A stretch of 8,745 nucleotides of DNA from JASFBA01 sp036172265 (GCA_036172265.1 JASFBA010000102.1:1-8745), one strand, 5' to 3'; shown: positions 1 to 6,989, counted from the first letter of the stretch. Notes: generated by a model from the letters alone, not told the origin. A program made the numbers and translations.

Positions 1-790
1 GGGTGAGGGTAAACCCAAGCCGTGCAGCCTTGCGTTGCAGGTGGCGGATCTCCCACTCACGGAACTGCTGCTCATATTCTTGGGCGCTCAGTTGCTGATA
101 CTCCACCTTGTACTTTAACAGATGGTATACCACCCGCGCGATCTTGTGGGCGGTGTGGCGACCTGGGCCGGCCGACGCGGGCCTTTAGGCGGCGATAGAA
201 GGCGCCCGAGGCGCAGTGGCTGCGGGCCACCGAAGCCGCGGCCTAAAGGAAGGCCTGGCGGGCGCGGTTATGGCTCTTGCCTGTAGAGGAGCGGATAATC
301 TTGCCACCGGTGATCTGGTTGTTGGGGGCTAACCTGAGCCAGGAGCAGAACTGTTTTTCCGTCGGGAACTTGCTCATATCGGTGCCGATTTCGCCGATGA
401 TCTTCTGCGCCAGGTCGAGGCTGAGGCCATCCACGACGGTCAGGTCGATGCCGGTGATGCGACACAGGTGCTGGCACACCTGAACAGGAGAGTTCTTGGG
501 CAGATGCTTGCTGTTGGAGCTGCGTTTGTTGGCCGGCAGAGGGTCCTGATCGTCGGGGGTGGGATCGGGCCAGTCCGGGCGGGTAGCGGCGTACGTGCGC
601 TCAATCTCGGCGTCGCAGGTTTCGATCTGGCGGGTGTAAAAGTCATACAGGGCAAGGGACTGCTGAAGGAAAGTTGTATTCCGGATCGTGTCACCGCCCC
701 ACGGCAGTTGTGGTTGCAAAAGGGCCAGGTGCGGAGCGCCGATTCCCCCATTCCCCGGTAGATTCCAGGGCAATCGGTATTAGCCGGAGT
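1..790 (-). pseudogene. Decayed IS110-family transposase, C-terminal part
   Basis: The minus strand encodes the C-terminal half of an IS110/IS116/IS902-type transposase. The open part (773 down to 243) has a helical stretch containing LALYDFYTRQIETCDAEIER, a charged linker, then the Transposase_20-like core with TGIDL, GTDMSKFPTEKQFCSW and PNNQITGGK. An in-frame TAG at 243-245 interrupts this core. The family ending then resumes (ASGAFYRRLKARVG), shifts frame around 150-185, and continues as TAHKIARVVYHLLKY and on to RKAARLGFTLT at the window edge. The N-terminal RuvC-like DEDD half is missing. Just upstream of the open part another frame reads PIALESTG (about 770-790), which resembles the glutamate motif of that half and may mark an internal deletion. 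IS110 elements use a DEDD/serine transposase and a bridge RNA from the element's non-coding end. This copy cannot make a full transposase. The family call is firm; the exact element ends are not visible. Confidence 0.88.
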
Positions 791-1925
791 GTGGTGAACC
801 GGACCTGCCTTCCAGCATCTCCCGATAAACCCTCAGGTAGTCTCGGGCCACCTGCTTCTGGGTAAAATGGGCCAGGACGCGCCCCCTTCCCTGCCGGCCC
901 AGTTCGGCACGGAGTGCCGGGTCGCGCAGGCGTTCCAAAGCGGCACGGAGGGCGGCCACATTCCCCTCCGGGTAGACCAGGCCGGCTTCGCCGATCACGT
1001 GGGGAATCTCCCCGCAACTGGAACCGACCACCGGAACGCCGCAGGCCATGGCCTCGATGAGCACCCGTCCGAACTGCTCCTTCCAGGTAGAGGTGGTGCG
1101 TGAGGGCAGCACAAGCACGTCCATCCGGCGGTAGAGGTCGGGAAGAGCAGAGGAAGACACCCGGCCGGCGAATTCGACCCTCCCGCGCAGGTCGGGCCGG
1201 TCGGCACGCCGGCGCAGTTCCGGCTCCATTACGCCACCCCCGACAAGAAGAAGATGCACCCACGGCAAGCCGGCGGCCGCCTCCAGGAGGTCCAGAAGGC
1301 CTTTCTGGGGGACGAAGCGGCCGGCATAGCCGACCCTCATCCCCACCCCCTTGCCACCCTGGGGAGGGGGGATAGGGGAGCGGGGGTGAGGGCCAAACAC
1401 CTCTTCATCCACCCCAAACTGGGGGATCACCCGCAACGGCCCCCGGTATCCCTTGCGGCGCAGGATGTCAGCGGCATCGTGGTTTCCGGCCACAGCGTAG
1501 GACGCATGGGACAGGTTGTACCGCTCCAACCAGGAGTAAGGCGGAGGCAATCGGCGGTAGATGTTGGCCCAGTTGAAGAACAGGGAACGCGTTCCCCTGC
1601 GCCGTCCCAGCCAGACGGCCTGGAAGGTGGCCGGGTTGAACGATTCCTCATCAATATGCAAAATGTCCGGTCGCTCCTCTTGTAACACCTGCCCCAACGA
1701 GGGCCAGAAGTAGAGATGAAAGCGGCCGTTGAAGGCGATGGGACAGACGCGCAAGCGGTAGTTCGGGGCAGGAAAATCTTCCAGCGGAATCTCCCCCACC
1801 CCCGGCTCCCGCCATGAAGGTGGAACCACCGCCACCAGTTCCACCCCCGGGTCCCGGGCTATCCACTCCAGTTGCCGCCGATACGTCCCCACCACCAGCG
1901 CCTTGCTCAAGACCATAACTTTCAT
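780..1925 (-). CDS. GT4-type glycosyltransferase
   Basis: This 381-residue protein is a retaining GT-B glycosyltransferase of the GT4 type, probably cytoplasmic, transferring a sugar from a nucleotide donor to an unidentified acceptor (glycan or lipid). The N-terminal Rossmann domain begins MKVMVLSKALVVGTYRRQLE and includes RPDILHIDEES (residues 86-95). The C-terminal donor domain starts at RVGYAGRFVPQKG (197-209), followed by LLLVGGG (225-231) and the EX7E motif E283 to E291 in EQFGRVLIEAMACGVPVVGS, the usual nucleotide-sugar site. I chose the ATG at 1925 because GAGGTG lies 5 bases upstream and the domain begins there; the frame stays open upstream without homology. It follows argS by 64 bases, so it is probably co-transcribed with dgt and argS. 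Two oddities: residues 179-197, the interdomain linker, are encoded by a palindromic repeat, and the stop lies against the transposase relic, so the last residues (GRSGSPHSG) may not be original. Confidence 0.88.
   Translation of the reverse strand: MKVMVLSKALVVGTYRRQLEWIARDPGVELVAVVPPSWREPGVGEIPLEDFPAPNYRLRVCPIAFNGRFHLYFWPSLGQVLQEERPDILHIDEESFNPATFQAVWLGRRRGTRSLFFNWANIYRRLPPPYSWLERYNLSHASYAVAGNHDAADILRRKGYRGPLRVIPQFGVDEEVFGPHPRSPIPPPQGGKGVGMRVGYAGRFVPQKGLLDLLEAAAGLPWVHLLLVGGGVMEPELRRRADRPDLRGRVEFAGRVSSSALPDLYRRMDVLVLPSRTTSTWKEQFGRVLIEAMACGVPVVGSSCGEIPHVIGEAGLVYPEGNVAALRAALERLRDPALRAELGRQGRGRVLAHFTQKQVARDYLRVYREMLEGRSGSPHSG
1334..1392. repeat. C/G-rich imperfect palindrome inside the glycosyltransferase gene
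   Basis: On the plus strand the segment starts CCCTCATCCCCACCCCC and ends AGCGGGGGTGAGGG, so the ends form an imperfect inverted repeat around a G-rich middle. Read on the minus strand it keeps the frame and encodes residues 179-197 of the glycosyltransferase, a proline- and glycine-rich linker (PHPRSPIPPP, then QGGKGVGMR) between the two Rossmann domains. From memory, C-rich palindromes starting CCCTCACCC are a common dispersed repeat style in GC-rich bacterial genomes. That this is such an element inserted in frame is inference; only one full copy is present here. Confidence 0.55.
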
Positions 1926-1952
1926 CGCCCCACCTCGCATAACGGTTCGGCC

Positions 1953-1974
1953 GGAGCCTCGCCCTTCCGGCTCC
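1953..1974 (-). other. Small hairpin in the argS-glycosyltransferase gap
   Basis: The 64-base gap between the argS stop and the glycosyltransferase start contains GGAGCC and GGCTCC separated by 10 bases, giving a 6-bp stem. No T-run follows, so this is not a standard intrinsic terminator. It could slow polymerase or protect the mRNA end between two co-transcribed genes, or it may be chance in GC-rich sequence. I see no promoter in the gap. Confidence 0.25.
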
Positions 1975-1989
1975 CTGTCCCCTGACGGC

Positions 1990-3720
1990 TCACATCCTCG
2001 TGGGTGCTTCAATTCCCAGCAGACGCAACCCGTTGCGGATCCCCTGGGCCACCGCTGCCACCAGCCCCAACCTGGCCTCGCGGACACCGGCCGGCGCCAG
2101 GAGTATGGGCAGGTCCCGCCAGAAGCGGCTGAAATCGCGGGCCGTCTCGTACAACCACTCGGCAATGACGTGCGGGGCATATTCGGCCGCTGCCTTACGC
2201 ACTACCTGGGGAAACCGGGCCAGATGCCGGATCAGGACTTGCTCCTGGGGCTGGGTGAGGAGAGCCGGATCATACGTCTCGGGGGCACCCCCGCCTTTCT
2301 CCAGGACGCTGTGACAACGGGTGTGGGTGTACTGGATGTAAGGGGCGGTGTTTCCCTCGAAACTCAGCATCGTTTCCCAGTCAAAGATAATGTCCCGGCG
2401 GCGGTCCTGGTGCAGGTCGTTGTAGATGACCGCGCCGATGCCCACCTGACGGGCGATCTCCCGCTTTTCCTCATCGCCCAGGCTGGGGTTCTTTTCCTCC
2501 ACGACGGCCCGGGCCCGCGATTCGGCCTCGTCCAGAAGTTCGTCCAGGAAGATCACCTCGCCATGGCGCATGGAAAAACGGCTGCCGTCCGGCTTCAACA
2601 CCGTGCCGAAGGAGACGTGTATAGAGCGGGCGGCCAGTTCCGGATAACCCATCCGCTCCAGCGCCTTGAAGGTCTGGCGGAGATGGAGCGTCTGCTCCTC
2701 GCCGATAACAAAGAGGATCAGCACTGGCCGATAGGTGCGCCAGCGATAGAGGGCGGTGGCCAGTTCCCGGGTGATGTACAGGGTAGCCCCATCGCTTTTG
2801 CGCAGGAGCGTGGAAGGAAGGCCGTCTTCGGCCAGGTCCAGGACGACGGCCGGGCTCTCCGGGTCCCGCCGGGCCACCCCCTTAGCGATGGCCTCCTCGA
2901 TGACCGCGTCCAGCATATCTTCATAGAAACTTTCCCCGTGGTAGACATCAAAGCGCACTCCCAGGCGACGGTAGGTCTTTTCCAACTCCTGGATAGTAAG
3001 GTCCACAAAGTGCTGCCAGAGGCGGCGGGCCTCGGGGTCGCCCTGCTCCAGGCGGGCGAACCAGCGCCGGCCCTCTTCCTCCAAAGATGGATCGGCCACG
3101 GCCTCGTTGTGAAAGCGGGCATAGAGGTCCACCAGGTGGCCGATGGGGTCGCGGGCCATGGCCTTTTCATCCCCCCAGGCTTTATAGGCGTAGATCAATT
3201 TGCCGAACTGGGTGCCCCAGTCGCCCAGGTGGTTATCGCCAATGGTGTGATAGCCCAGGAAATCGTAGATGTTGCGGAGGGACTGGCCGATGATGGTGGA
3301 ACGAAGGTGCCCCACGTGCATCCGCCGGGCGACGTTCGGGGAGGAATAGTCCAGGACGACGTTCTGGCCCTGCCCGACATCGTCGCCGCCGTAGGAATCG
3401 CCCCACTCCCGCACCTCGCCGAGCACCTGACGGGCCAGTTCGCGTCCCTCCAGGGTAAAGTTCAGGTAAGGTCCCAGCGGGGCAACCGCTCCCACCAGGC
3501 TGGGCGAAGGGAAGGAGAGCCGGCCGGCCAGTTCCGAAGCGATGGCGGCCGGAGGACGACGTAGCCGACGGGCCAGGGCAAAGCAGGGCAGGCCCAGGTC
3601 GGCTGGCACCTCCGGCGGGGGAGGGAGAAGGGCGATCTCTTCCTCCGGCAATTGCGCCTGGACGACCAGGGCCGTGCGGATTTCCCGAACGAAGCGATCC
3701 AGGGTGTATTCTCGAGGCAA
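1990..3720 (-). CDS. argS: Arginyl-tRNA synthetase
   Basis: ArgRS is a cytoplasmic class I synthetase that charges tRNA(Arg) with arginine using ATP, and it needs tRNA bound to activate the amino acid. The 576-residue length matches the bacterial family. In order, the protein shows an N-terminal add-on domain (about 1-110), SSPNVARRMHVGHLRSTIIG (127-145) with the HIGH-type motif as HVGH (135-138), GDNHLGDWGTQFG (161-173), FDVYHGESFYED (257-268), a degenerate KMSKS-type loop as FSMR (382-385), FDWETMLSFEGNTAPYIQY (446-464), and a DALR anticodon-binding domain ending LLGIEAPTRM, close to the family ending GI..PERM. The start is TTG at 3720, supported by AAAGGAG 6 bases upstream; the nearby ATG at 3736 is in another frame. 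It lies 12 bases after the dgt stop, so the two are almost certainly co-transcribed and probably translationally coupled. I see no lesions. Confidence 0.97.
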   Translation of the reverse strand: MPREYTLDRFVREIRTALVVQAQLPEEEIALLPPPPEVPADLGLPCFALARRLRRPPAAIASELAGRLSFPSPSLVGAVAPLGPYLNFTLEGRELARQVLGEVREWGDSYGGDDVGQGQNVVLDYSSPNVARRMHVGHLRSTIIGQSLRNIYDFLGYHTIGDNHLGDWGTQFGKLIYAYKAWGDEKAMARDPIGHLVDLYARFHNEAVADPSLEEEGRRWFARLEQGDPEARRLWQHFVDLTIQELEKTYRRLGVRFDVYHGESFYEDMLDAVIEEAIAKGVARRDPESPAVVLDLAEDGLPSTLLRKSDGATLYITRELATALYRWRTYRPVLILFVIGEEQTLHLRQTFKALERMGYPELAARSIHVSFGTVLKPDGSRFSMRHGEVIFLDELLDEAESRARAVVEEKNPSLGDEEKREIARQVGIGAVIYNDLHQDRRRDIIFDWETMLSFEGNTAPYIQYTHTRCHSVLEKGGGAPETYDPALLTQPQEQVLIRHLARFPQVVRKAAAEYAPHVIAEWLYETARDFSRFWRDLPILLAPAGVREARLGLVAAVAQGIRNGLRLLGIEAPTRM

Positions 3721-3726
3721 GGACGG

Positions 3727-3733
3727 CTCCTTT
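3727..3733 (-). promoter_or_regulatory. Ribosome binding site that sets the argS TTG start
   Basis: The minus strand reads AAAGGAG here, 6 bases before TTG at 3720. Its first A is the last base of the dgt TGA stop (3735-3733), so ribosomes finishing dgt sit directly on the argS binding site. This supports the TTG start and coupled translation. Confidence 0.7.
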
Positions 3734-4884
3734 CATACCCGTTCGAACGGGTCGAAGAGTTTTTTGTACTCTTCCAAGGCGTAGCGGTCGGTCATTCCGG
3801 CAATATAGTCGCAGACGACGCGGTAAAGGTCCTCCTCGCCGATGCGGGCCCGGGTGCTCGGGGGGAGGAGTTCGGGATTGGAAACGTAGGCATGGAAGAG
3901 TTGTTCGATAAACCAGCGGGCCTTGGCCGCCATGCGCAGGACTCGCCAGTGGCGGTAGAGATGCCGATAGAGAAAGTCCTTGAGTTGGCGGTTCTTGGCG
4001 GCCATTTCTTCCGAATGTCCCACCAGGAGGCCTGGATAGCGACGGACATCCTCCAGGGAAGCGATGCCGGCTTCCTGGAGGTTTCGCTCGGTGGTCTGGA
4101 TGATGTCCGTCACCATCGTGCCGATCAGCCGGCGGATCACCTGCCGGCGGACGAGTTCGGTGAAGGGCCGGCCGGCCGTGCCGGTGGAGCGGAGCATTTC
4201 TTCCCAGAGGACGATGCCGGAGAGGTCCTCCGGCCGAATCATGCCGGAACGGAGGCCGTCATCCAGGTCGTGGGCGGTGTAGGCGGCCTCGTCGGCGGCG
4301 TTGACCACCTGGGCTTCCAGCGGCGGCCGCAGGTCGGGGTCGTAGTCGCCGGCATCGGAGCGGTCGTAGAGGGTTTCGTGTTTGATGATGCCCTCGCGCA
4401 CTTCCCAGGTCAGGTTCAGGCCCGGGAAATCGGGGTAGCGCCGTTCCAGTTTCTCCACAACCCGCAGGCTCTGGGTATTGTGGTTGAAGCCGCCGTGGTC
4501 GGCCATGAGGCCCGCCAGCGTCTCCTCCCCTGAGTGGCCGAAGGCAGGGTGGCCGATGTCGTGGGCCAGGGCGATGGCCTCGACCAGGTCTGCGTTCAGC
4601 CCTAGAGCGCGGGCAATCGTCTGGCCGATCTGACAGACCTCGAGGGTATGGGTCAGTCGGGTGCGGTAGTAGTCGCCCTCGTAGTTGACAAAGACCTGGG
4701 TTTTGTACTCCAGGCGGCGGAAGGCGGTGGTGTGAAGGATGCGGTCGCGGTCGCGCTGGAAGACGGTACGGTAGGCCGGTTCGTCCTCCGGATAGGCCCG
4801 GCCGCGGGAATCGCGGCTTCTCATGGCGTAGGGAGCCAGAGTCGCGGCCTCAAGTTCCTCCAAATCTTTTCGGGAGCGATACAT
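3733..4884 (-). CDS. dgt: Deoxyguanosinetriphosphate triphosphohydrolase-like HD protein
   Basis: This 383-residue cytoplasmic protein belongs to the Dgt/SAMHD1-like HD phosphohydrolases, which split dNTPs into deoxynucleoside and tripolyphosphate and so limit dNTP pools. The family start RDRDRILHTTAFRRLEYKTQVF (44-65) is followed by RLTHTLEV with H79, the HD pair H108-D109 in ALAHDIGHPAFGHSGE, and the distal D198 in NAADEAAYTAHDLDDG, making the H...HD...D metal site complete. TTERNL (264-269) and the C-terminal helical region also fit. The length fits the shorter Dgt-like subfamily rather than the roughly 500-residue E. coli Dgt, so preference for dGTP is not shown. The ATG at 4884 has GGAGG 5 bases upstream and starts with MYRSRKDLEELE; the open frame further upstream crosses the promoters and lacks homology. 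It is first in the dgt-argS-glycosyltransferase cluster, read from an extended -10 promoter about 50 bases upstream. Confidence 0.93.
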   Translation of the reverse strand: MYRSRKDLEELEAATLAPYAMRSRDSRGRAYPEDEPAYRTVFQRDRDRILHTTAFRRLEYKTQVFVNYEGDYYRTRLTHTLEVCQIGQTIARALGLNADLVEAIALAHDIGHPAFGHSGEETLAGLMADHGGFNHNTQSLRVVEKLERRYPDFPGLNLTWEVREGIIKHETLYDRSDAGDYDPDLRPPLEAQVVNAADEAAYTAHDLDDGLRSGMIRPEDLSGIVLWEEMLRSTGTAGRPFTELVRRQVIRRLIGTMVTDIIQTTERNLQEAGIASLEDVRRYPGLLVGHSEEMAAKNRQLKDFLYRHLYRHWRVLRMAAKARWFIEQLFHAYVSNPELLPPSTRARIGEEDLYRVVCDYIAGMTDRYALEEYKKLFDPFERV

Positions 4885-4898
4885 CGTAACCTCCGTAA

Positions 4899-4919
4899 CC
4901 GGCCGGCATATCTGGCCGG
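4899..4919 (-). promoter_or_regulatory. Hairpin in the dgt leader
   Basis: CCGGCC at 4899-4904 and GGCCGG at 4914-4919 can form a 6-bp all-GC stem with a 9-base loop in the predicted dgt leader, ending about 9 bases before the GGAGG ribosome site. The same stretch also contains GCCGGC twice (4902-4907, 4915-4920), and a third copy is at 4946-4951. It could be a translational hairpin or an operator, but GCCGGC is common throughout the window, so chance is a serious alternative. Confidence 0.3.
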
Positions 4920-4932
4920 CAGGTTCGCTGTT

Positions 4933-4959
4933 ATTATACCATATTGCCGGCGTTGACAA
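4933..4959 (-). promoter_or_regulatory. Predicted sigma70-type promoter for dgt-argS-glycosyltransferase
   Basis: On the minus strand a perfect TATAAT (4938-4933) is preceded by TGG, giving an extended -10 (TGn-TATAAT). TTGTCA (4959-4954) lies upstream with a short 15-base spacer, so the extended -10 probably carries most of the strength. Transcription would start near 4926, leaving a leader of about 42 bases before the dgt ATG. The -35 shares five positions with the -35 of the opposite promoter. Confidence 0.7.
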
Positions 4960-4982
4960 TGATAGAAGGGCCGTGCTATTAT
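4953..4982 (+). promoter_or_regulatory. Predicted sigma70-type promoter for GNAT-rsmF
   Basis: Consensus TTGACA (4953-4958) is followed after 18 bases by TATTAT (4977-4982), one mismatch from TATAAT. Transcription would start near 4989, about 33 bases before the GNAT ATG at 5022. I see no separate promoter before rsmF, so this is the likely promoter for both genes. Confidence 0.72.
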
Positions 4983-5021
4983 AGGAACGGCCTATTGGCG
5001 GAACTTGCGGGAGGACAAGAG

Positions 5022-5588
5022 ATGCGTCTGGTAGGTGAAAAGGTGGCCATTCGCCCGATCGAGCGGGCCGATCTGCCGGCGGTTCTTCCCTGGTGGAACG
5101 ATCCTGAGGTGATGTATTATGCCGATGACAATCCTCACCCATCCATGACCTTCCAAGAACTGGAAGAGCGGTATGATCGGGAAAAGCGGTCGGATTCTAC
5201 GGAGCGTTTCGTCATCGAAACCCTTGACGGCGAGTTGATCGGCGACCTGGTCTATTTCGGCTACCGCCCGGATACGCGAAGTGTGCAAACGGGCATCTTG
5301 ATCGGTGTCAAAAGGTACTGGGGGCAGGGCTATGGCAGCGAGGCGATTCGCCTATGGCTCAAATACCCTTCGAGCACCGGCATGTCCATAAAGTTTCCTT
5401 GACGGTGAGCGATTTCAACCTTCGGGCGATCCGGGCCTACGAAAAATGTGGGTTCCGACGAGATGGGGTGCTTCGGCACAACGCTATTCTAGATGGGAAG
5501 TATGCAAGACCACATTATGATGAGCCTCCTGGAGGACGAATACGCCCGGCTTTACGGTGCGGAGAATAGAGCTGCTTTCTGCGGGTGA
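5022..5588 (+). pseudogene. GNAT N-acetyltransferase (RimJ/RimL type), frameshifted twice
   Basis: The reading starts at ATG 5022 with GGGAGG 7 bases upstream and gives MRLVGEKVAIRPIERADLPA, typical of RimJ/RimL-like acetyltransferases that acetylate protein or small-molecule amines with acetyl-CoA. The acetyl-CoA loop is visible as RYWGQGYGSEAI (98-109). After residue 115 (LWLKY) about one base is missing at 5364-5368, and the original frame stops at 5400-5402. Homology continues in the next frame (HKVSLTVSDFNLRAIRAYEK, then CGFRRDGVLR and DGKY). One extra base near 5504 then restores the first frame, giving QDHIMMSLLEDEYARLYG and a TGA at 5586-5588. With both repaired it would be 188 residues, normal for the family. 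As written, the product lacks the C-terminal half of the fold. Promoter and ribosome site look intact. Sequencing or assembly indels are the alternative explanation. It lies 12 bases before rsmF. Confidence 0.88.
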
Positions 5589-5600
5589 AGGACGAGCCTG

Positions 5601-6989
5601 ATGGAAAGAGGACCGTGGCTGCCGGCCGCCTTCCTGAAGCGCATGGATGTCCTCTTGGGCGAGGAATATCCGGCCTTCCGGTCCGCCCTGGAGCAGCCGG
5701 TCCGCCTGTGCCTGCGGGTCAACACCCTCAAGACGACGCGACGGGAAGTGGCAAGCCACCTGAACTTGCCGGATAAGCCCCTGCCCTGGTGCCCCGAGGC
5801 CGTCCTCCTGCCGCCAGGGATGCACCTGGGCCGGCACCCCTTCCATGCGGCCGGCCTCTTCTACCTGCAAGAGCCGGGGGCCACCGCCGCCACCCCGGCC
5901 CTCGACCCGCAGCCGGGCGAACACATCCTGGACCTCTGCGCCGCCCCCGGCGGCAAGGCCACCCACATCGCCTCCTGCCTCCAGGGGAAGGGCCTTCTCT
6001 GGGCCAATGAGGTGAACGAAAGGAGAACACGCATCCTTCTGGAAAACCTGGAGCGGTGGGGAGCACGGAACATCGTGGTCAGCGCCGAACATCCGGAACG
6101 GCTGGCGGAGCATCTGCCCGGCTTTTTCGACCGGGTGTTGGTGGACGCCCCCTGTTCCGGGGAGGCCCTCTTTCGGCGCGAACCGAAAAGCATCCGGGAG
6201 TGGAGTTTGGCGGCGGTGCGGGGTTGCGCTCGCCGGCAGAGACACCTCCTGGATTCGGCGGCGAAACTGGTCCGTCCCGGCGGCATCCTCCTGTACGCGA
6301 CCTGCACCTTTTCCCCGGAGGAGAACGAACGGGTCATCGGGGCATTTCTGGAGGCGCATCCCGAGTATGATCTGGAAGAAATCACCGCCTTCCCGGGCTT
6401 TTCCCCCGGCCGGCCGGAGTGGGCCGGGGACCTTCCCCCGGAAGTGAAGGAGAGCCTCCGCCGCACCGTCCGGCTGTGGCCACACATCGCCCCGGTGGAG
6501 GGACATTTTTTGGCCCGGCTGCGCCGGAAGGAGGAGGAACCTCCGGCCGAACCACCTCCGCACCGCTTTCCTGCCCCTACTCCAGCCGTCCGGCAAGCGT
6601 TCTCCGCCTTCTGGCAGGGACTTTTTCCCGACCTTCCTCTCCCGGAGCATCTGGCGCTGTGGGGAGAACAGGTGCTGGCCCTGCCGCCGGAGTTGCCCGA
6701 GGTCTCCGGCCTGCGTCTGCTGCGGGCGGGCTGGCTGCTGGGGAGCGTCCGGCAGGGGCGTTTTATCCCGGCCCATGCCCTGGCTATGGGATTGGAACTG
6801 GGACGGGTCGGCCGGCAACTGGATTTTGCTCCAGATGCGCCCGAGGTTGCCGCTTTCCTTCGAGGGGAGACCTTTCGGAGCGAAGGGCCGGCCGGCTGGG
6901 TCCTGGTCGGGGTGGCCGGCCACCCTTTGGGTTGGGGCCGACGGGTAGGGGCGGTGGTGAAGAACCACCGCCCCCGTAAGATGCTCTGA
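5601..6989 (+). CDS. rsmF: 16S rRNA (cytosine-C5) methyltransferase, RsmF type
   Basis: This 462-residue protein belongs to the NOL1/NOP2/Sun m5C RNA methyltransferases and matches the RsmF (YebU) layout; E. coli RsmF methylates C1407 of 16S rRNA. An N-terminal RNA-binding part (1-100, with LRVNTLK) leads into the SAM-binding Rossmann domain: motif I DLCAAPGGKATHIA (111-124), motif IV VDAPCSGEALFRREP (181-195) with C185, and motif VI YATCTFSPEENE (232-243) with catalytic C235. After a proline-rich linker (about 311-328) come the RsmF C-terminal domains, ending GHPLGWGRRVGAVVKNHRP, the usual PUA-like tail. That tail argues for RsmF rather than RsmB, although the exact target base is inferred. 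The ATG at 5601 has AAGGA 8 bases upstream, overlapping the GNAT stop at 5586-5588, so coupling was probably the ancestral design. With GNAT now ending at 5402, rsmF must rely on its own ribosome site. The gene itself is intact. Confidence 0.93.
   Translation: MERGPWLPAAFLKRMDVLLGEEYPAFRSALEQPVRLCLRVNTLKTTRREVASHLNLPDKPLPWCPEAVLLPPGMHLGRHPFHAAGLFYLQEPGATAATPALDPQPGEHILDLCAAPGGKATHIASCLQGKGLLWANEVNERRTRILLENLERWGARNIVVSAEHPERLAEHLPGFFDRVLVDAPCSGEALFRREPKSIREWSLAAVRGCARRQRHLLDSAAKLVRPGGILLYATCTFSPEENERVIGAFLEAHPEYDLEEITAFPGFSPGRPEWAGDLPPEVKESLRRTVRLWPHIAPVEGHFLARLRRKEEEPPAEPPPHRFPAPTPAVRQAFSAFWQGLFPDLPLPEHLALWGEQVLALPPELPEVSGLRLLRAGWLLGSVRQGRFIPAHALAMGLELGRVGRQLDFAPDAPEVAAFLRGETFRSEGPAGWVLVGVAGHPLGWGRRVGAVVKNHRPRKML
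6948..6974. terminator. Perfect 11-bp hairpin at the rsmF-murE convergence
   Basis: GGGGCGGTGGT (6948-6958) and ACCACCGCCCC (6964-6974) form a perfect 11-bp stem with a 5-base loop (GAAGA). It lies within the last rsmF codons, which encode the conserved GAVVKNHRP, and 21 bases past the murE stop on the other strand. It could act on both transcripts, but no T-run follows on either strand, so a classical intrinsic terminator is not supported. From memory, the GTAGGGGCGGT...ACCGCCCC style also resembles dispersed palindromes in many GC-rich genomes. Confidence 0.4.

Noticed and set aside
1..9. GGGTGAGGG at the window start as a second copy of the palindrome end at 1384-1392
   Set aside because: Nine bases are too few, and here they encode the normal end of the transposase (GFTLT).
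1926..2180. N-terminal extension of the glycosyltransferase
   Set aside because: The open frame continues upstream into argS sequence but has no similarity; ATG 1925 with its GAGGTG site matches the domain start.
1903..3564. Long plus-strand open frame of 553 codons opposite argS
   Set aside because: It mirrors argS, whose motifs are complete. The antisense product has no recognisable domain, and long antisense frames are expected at this GC content.
4885..4930. Riboswitch in the dgt leader
   Set aside because: The leader is only about 42 bases with a single 6-bp stem and no conserved aptamer motif.
4885..5142. N-terminal extension of dgt
   Set aside because: It would run across both promoters and into the GNAT gene; ATG 4884 has a strong GGAGG site and the family start.
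5364..5505. Programmed ribosomal frameshifting in the GNAT gene
   Set aside because: Two opposite shifts would be needed, neither site has a recognised slippery heptamer, and this family is not known to use frameshifting.
5484..6968. Long minus-strand open frame opposite rsmF
   Set aside because: It lies across rsmF, shows no family motif and is rich in low-complexity Arg/Gly/Pro, so it is a shadow frame.
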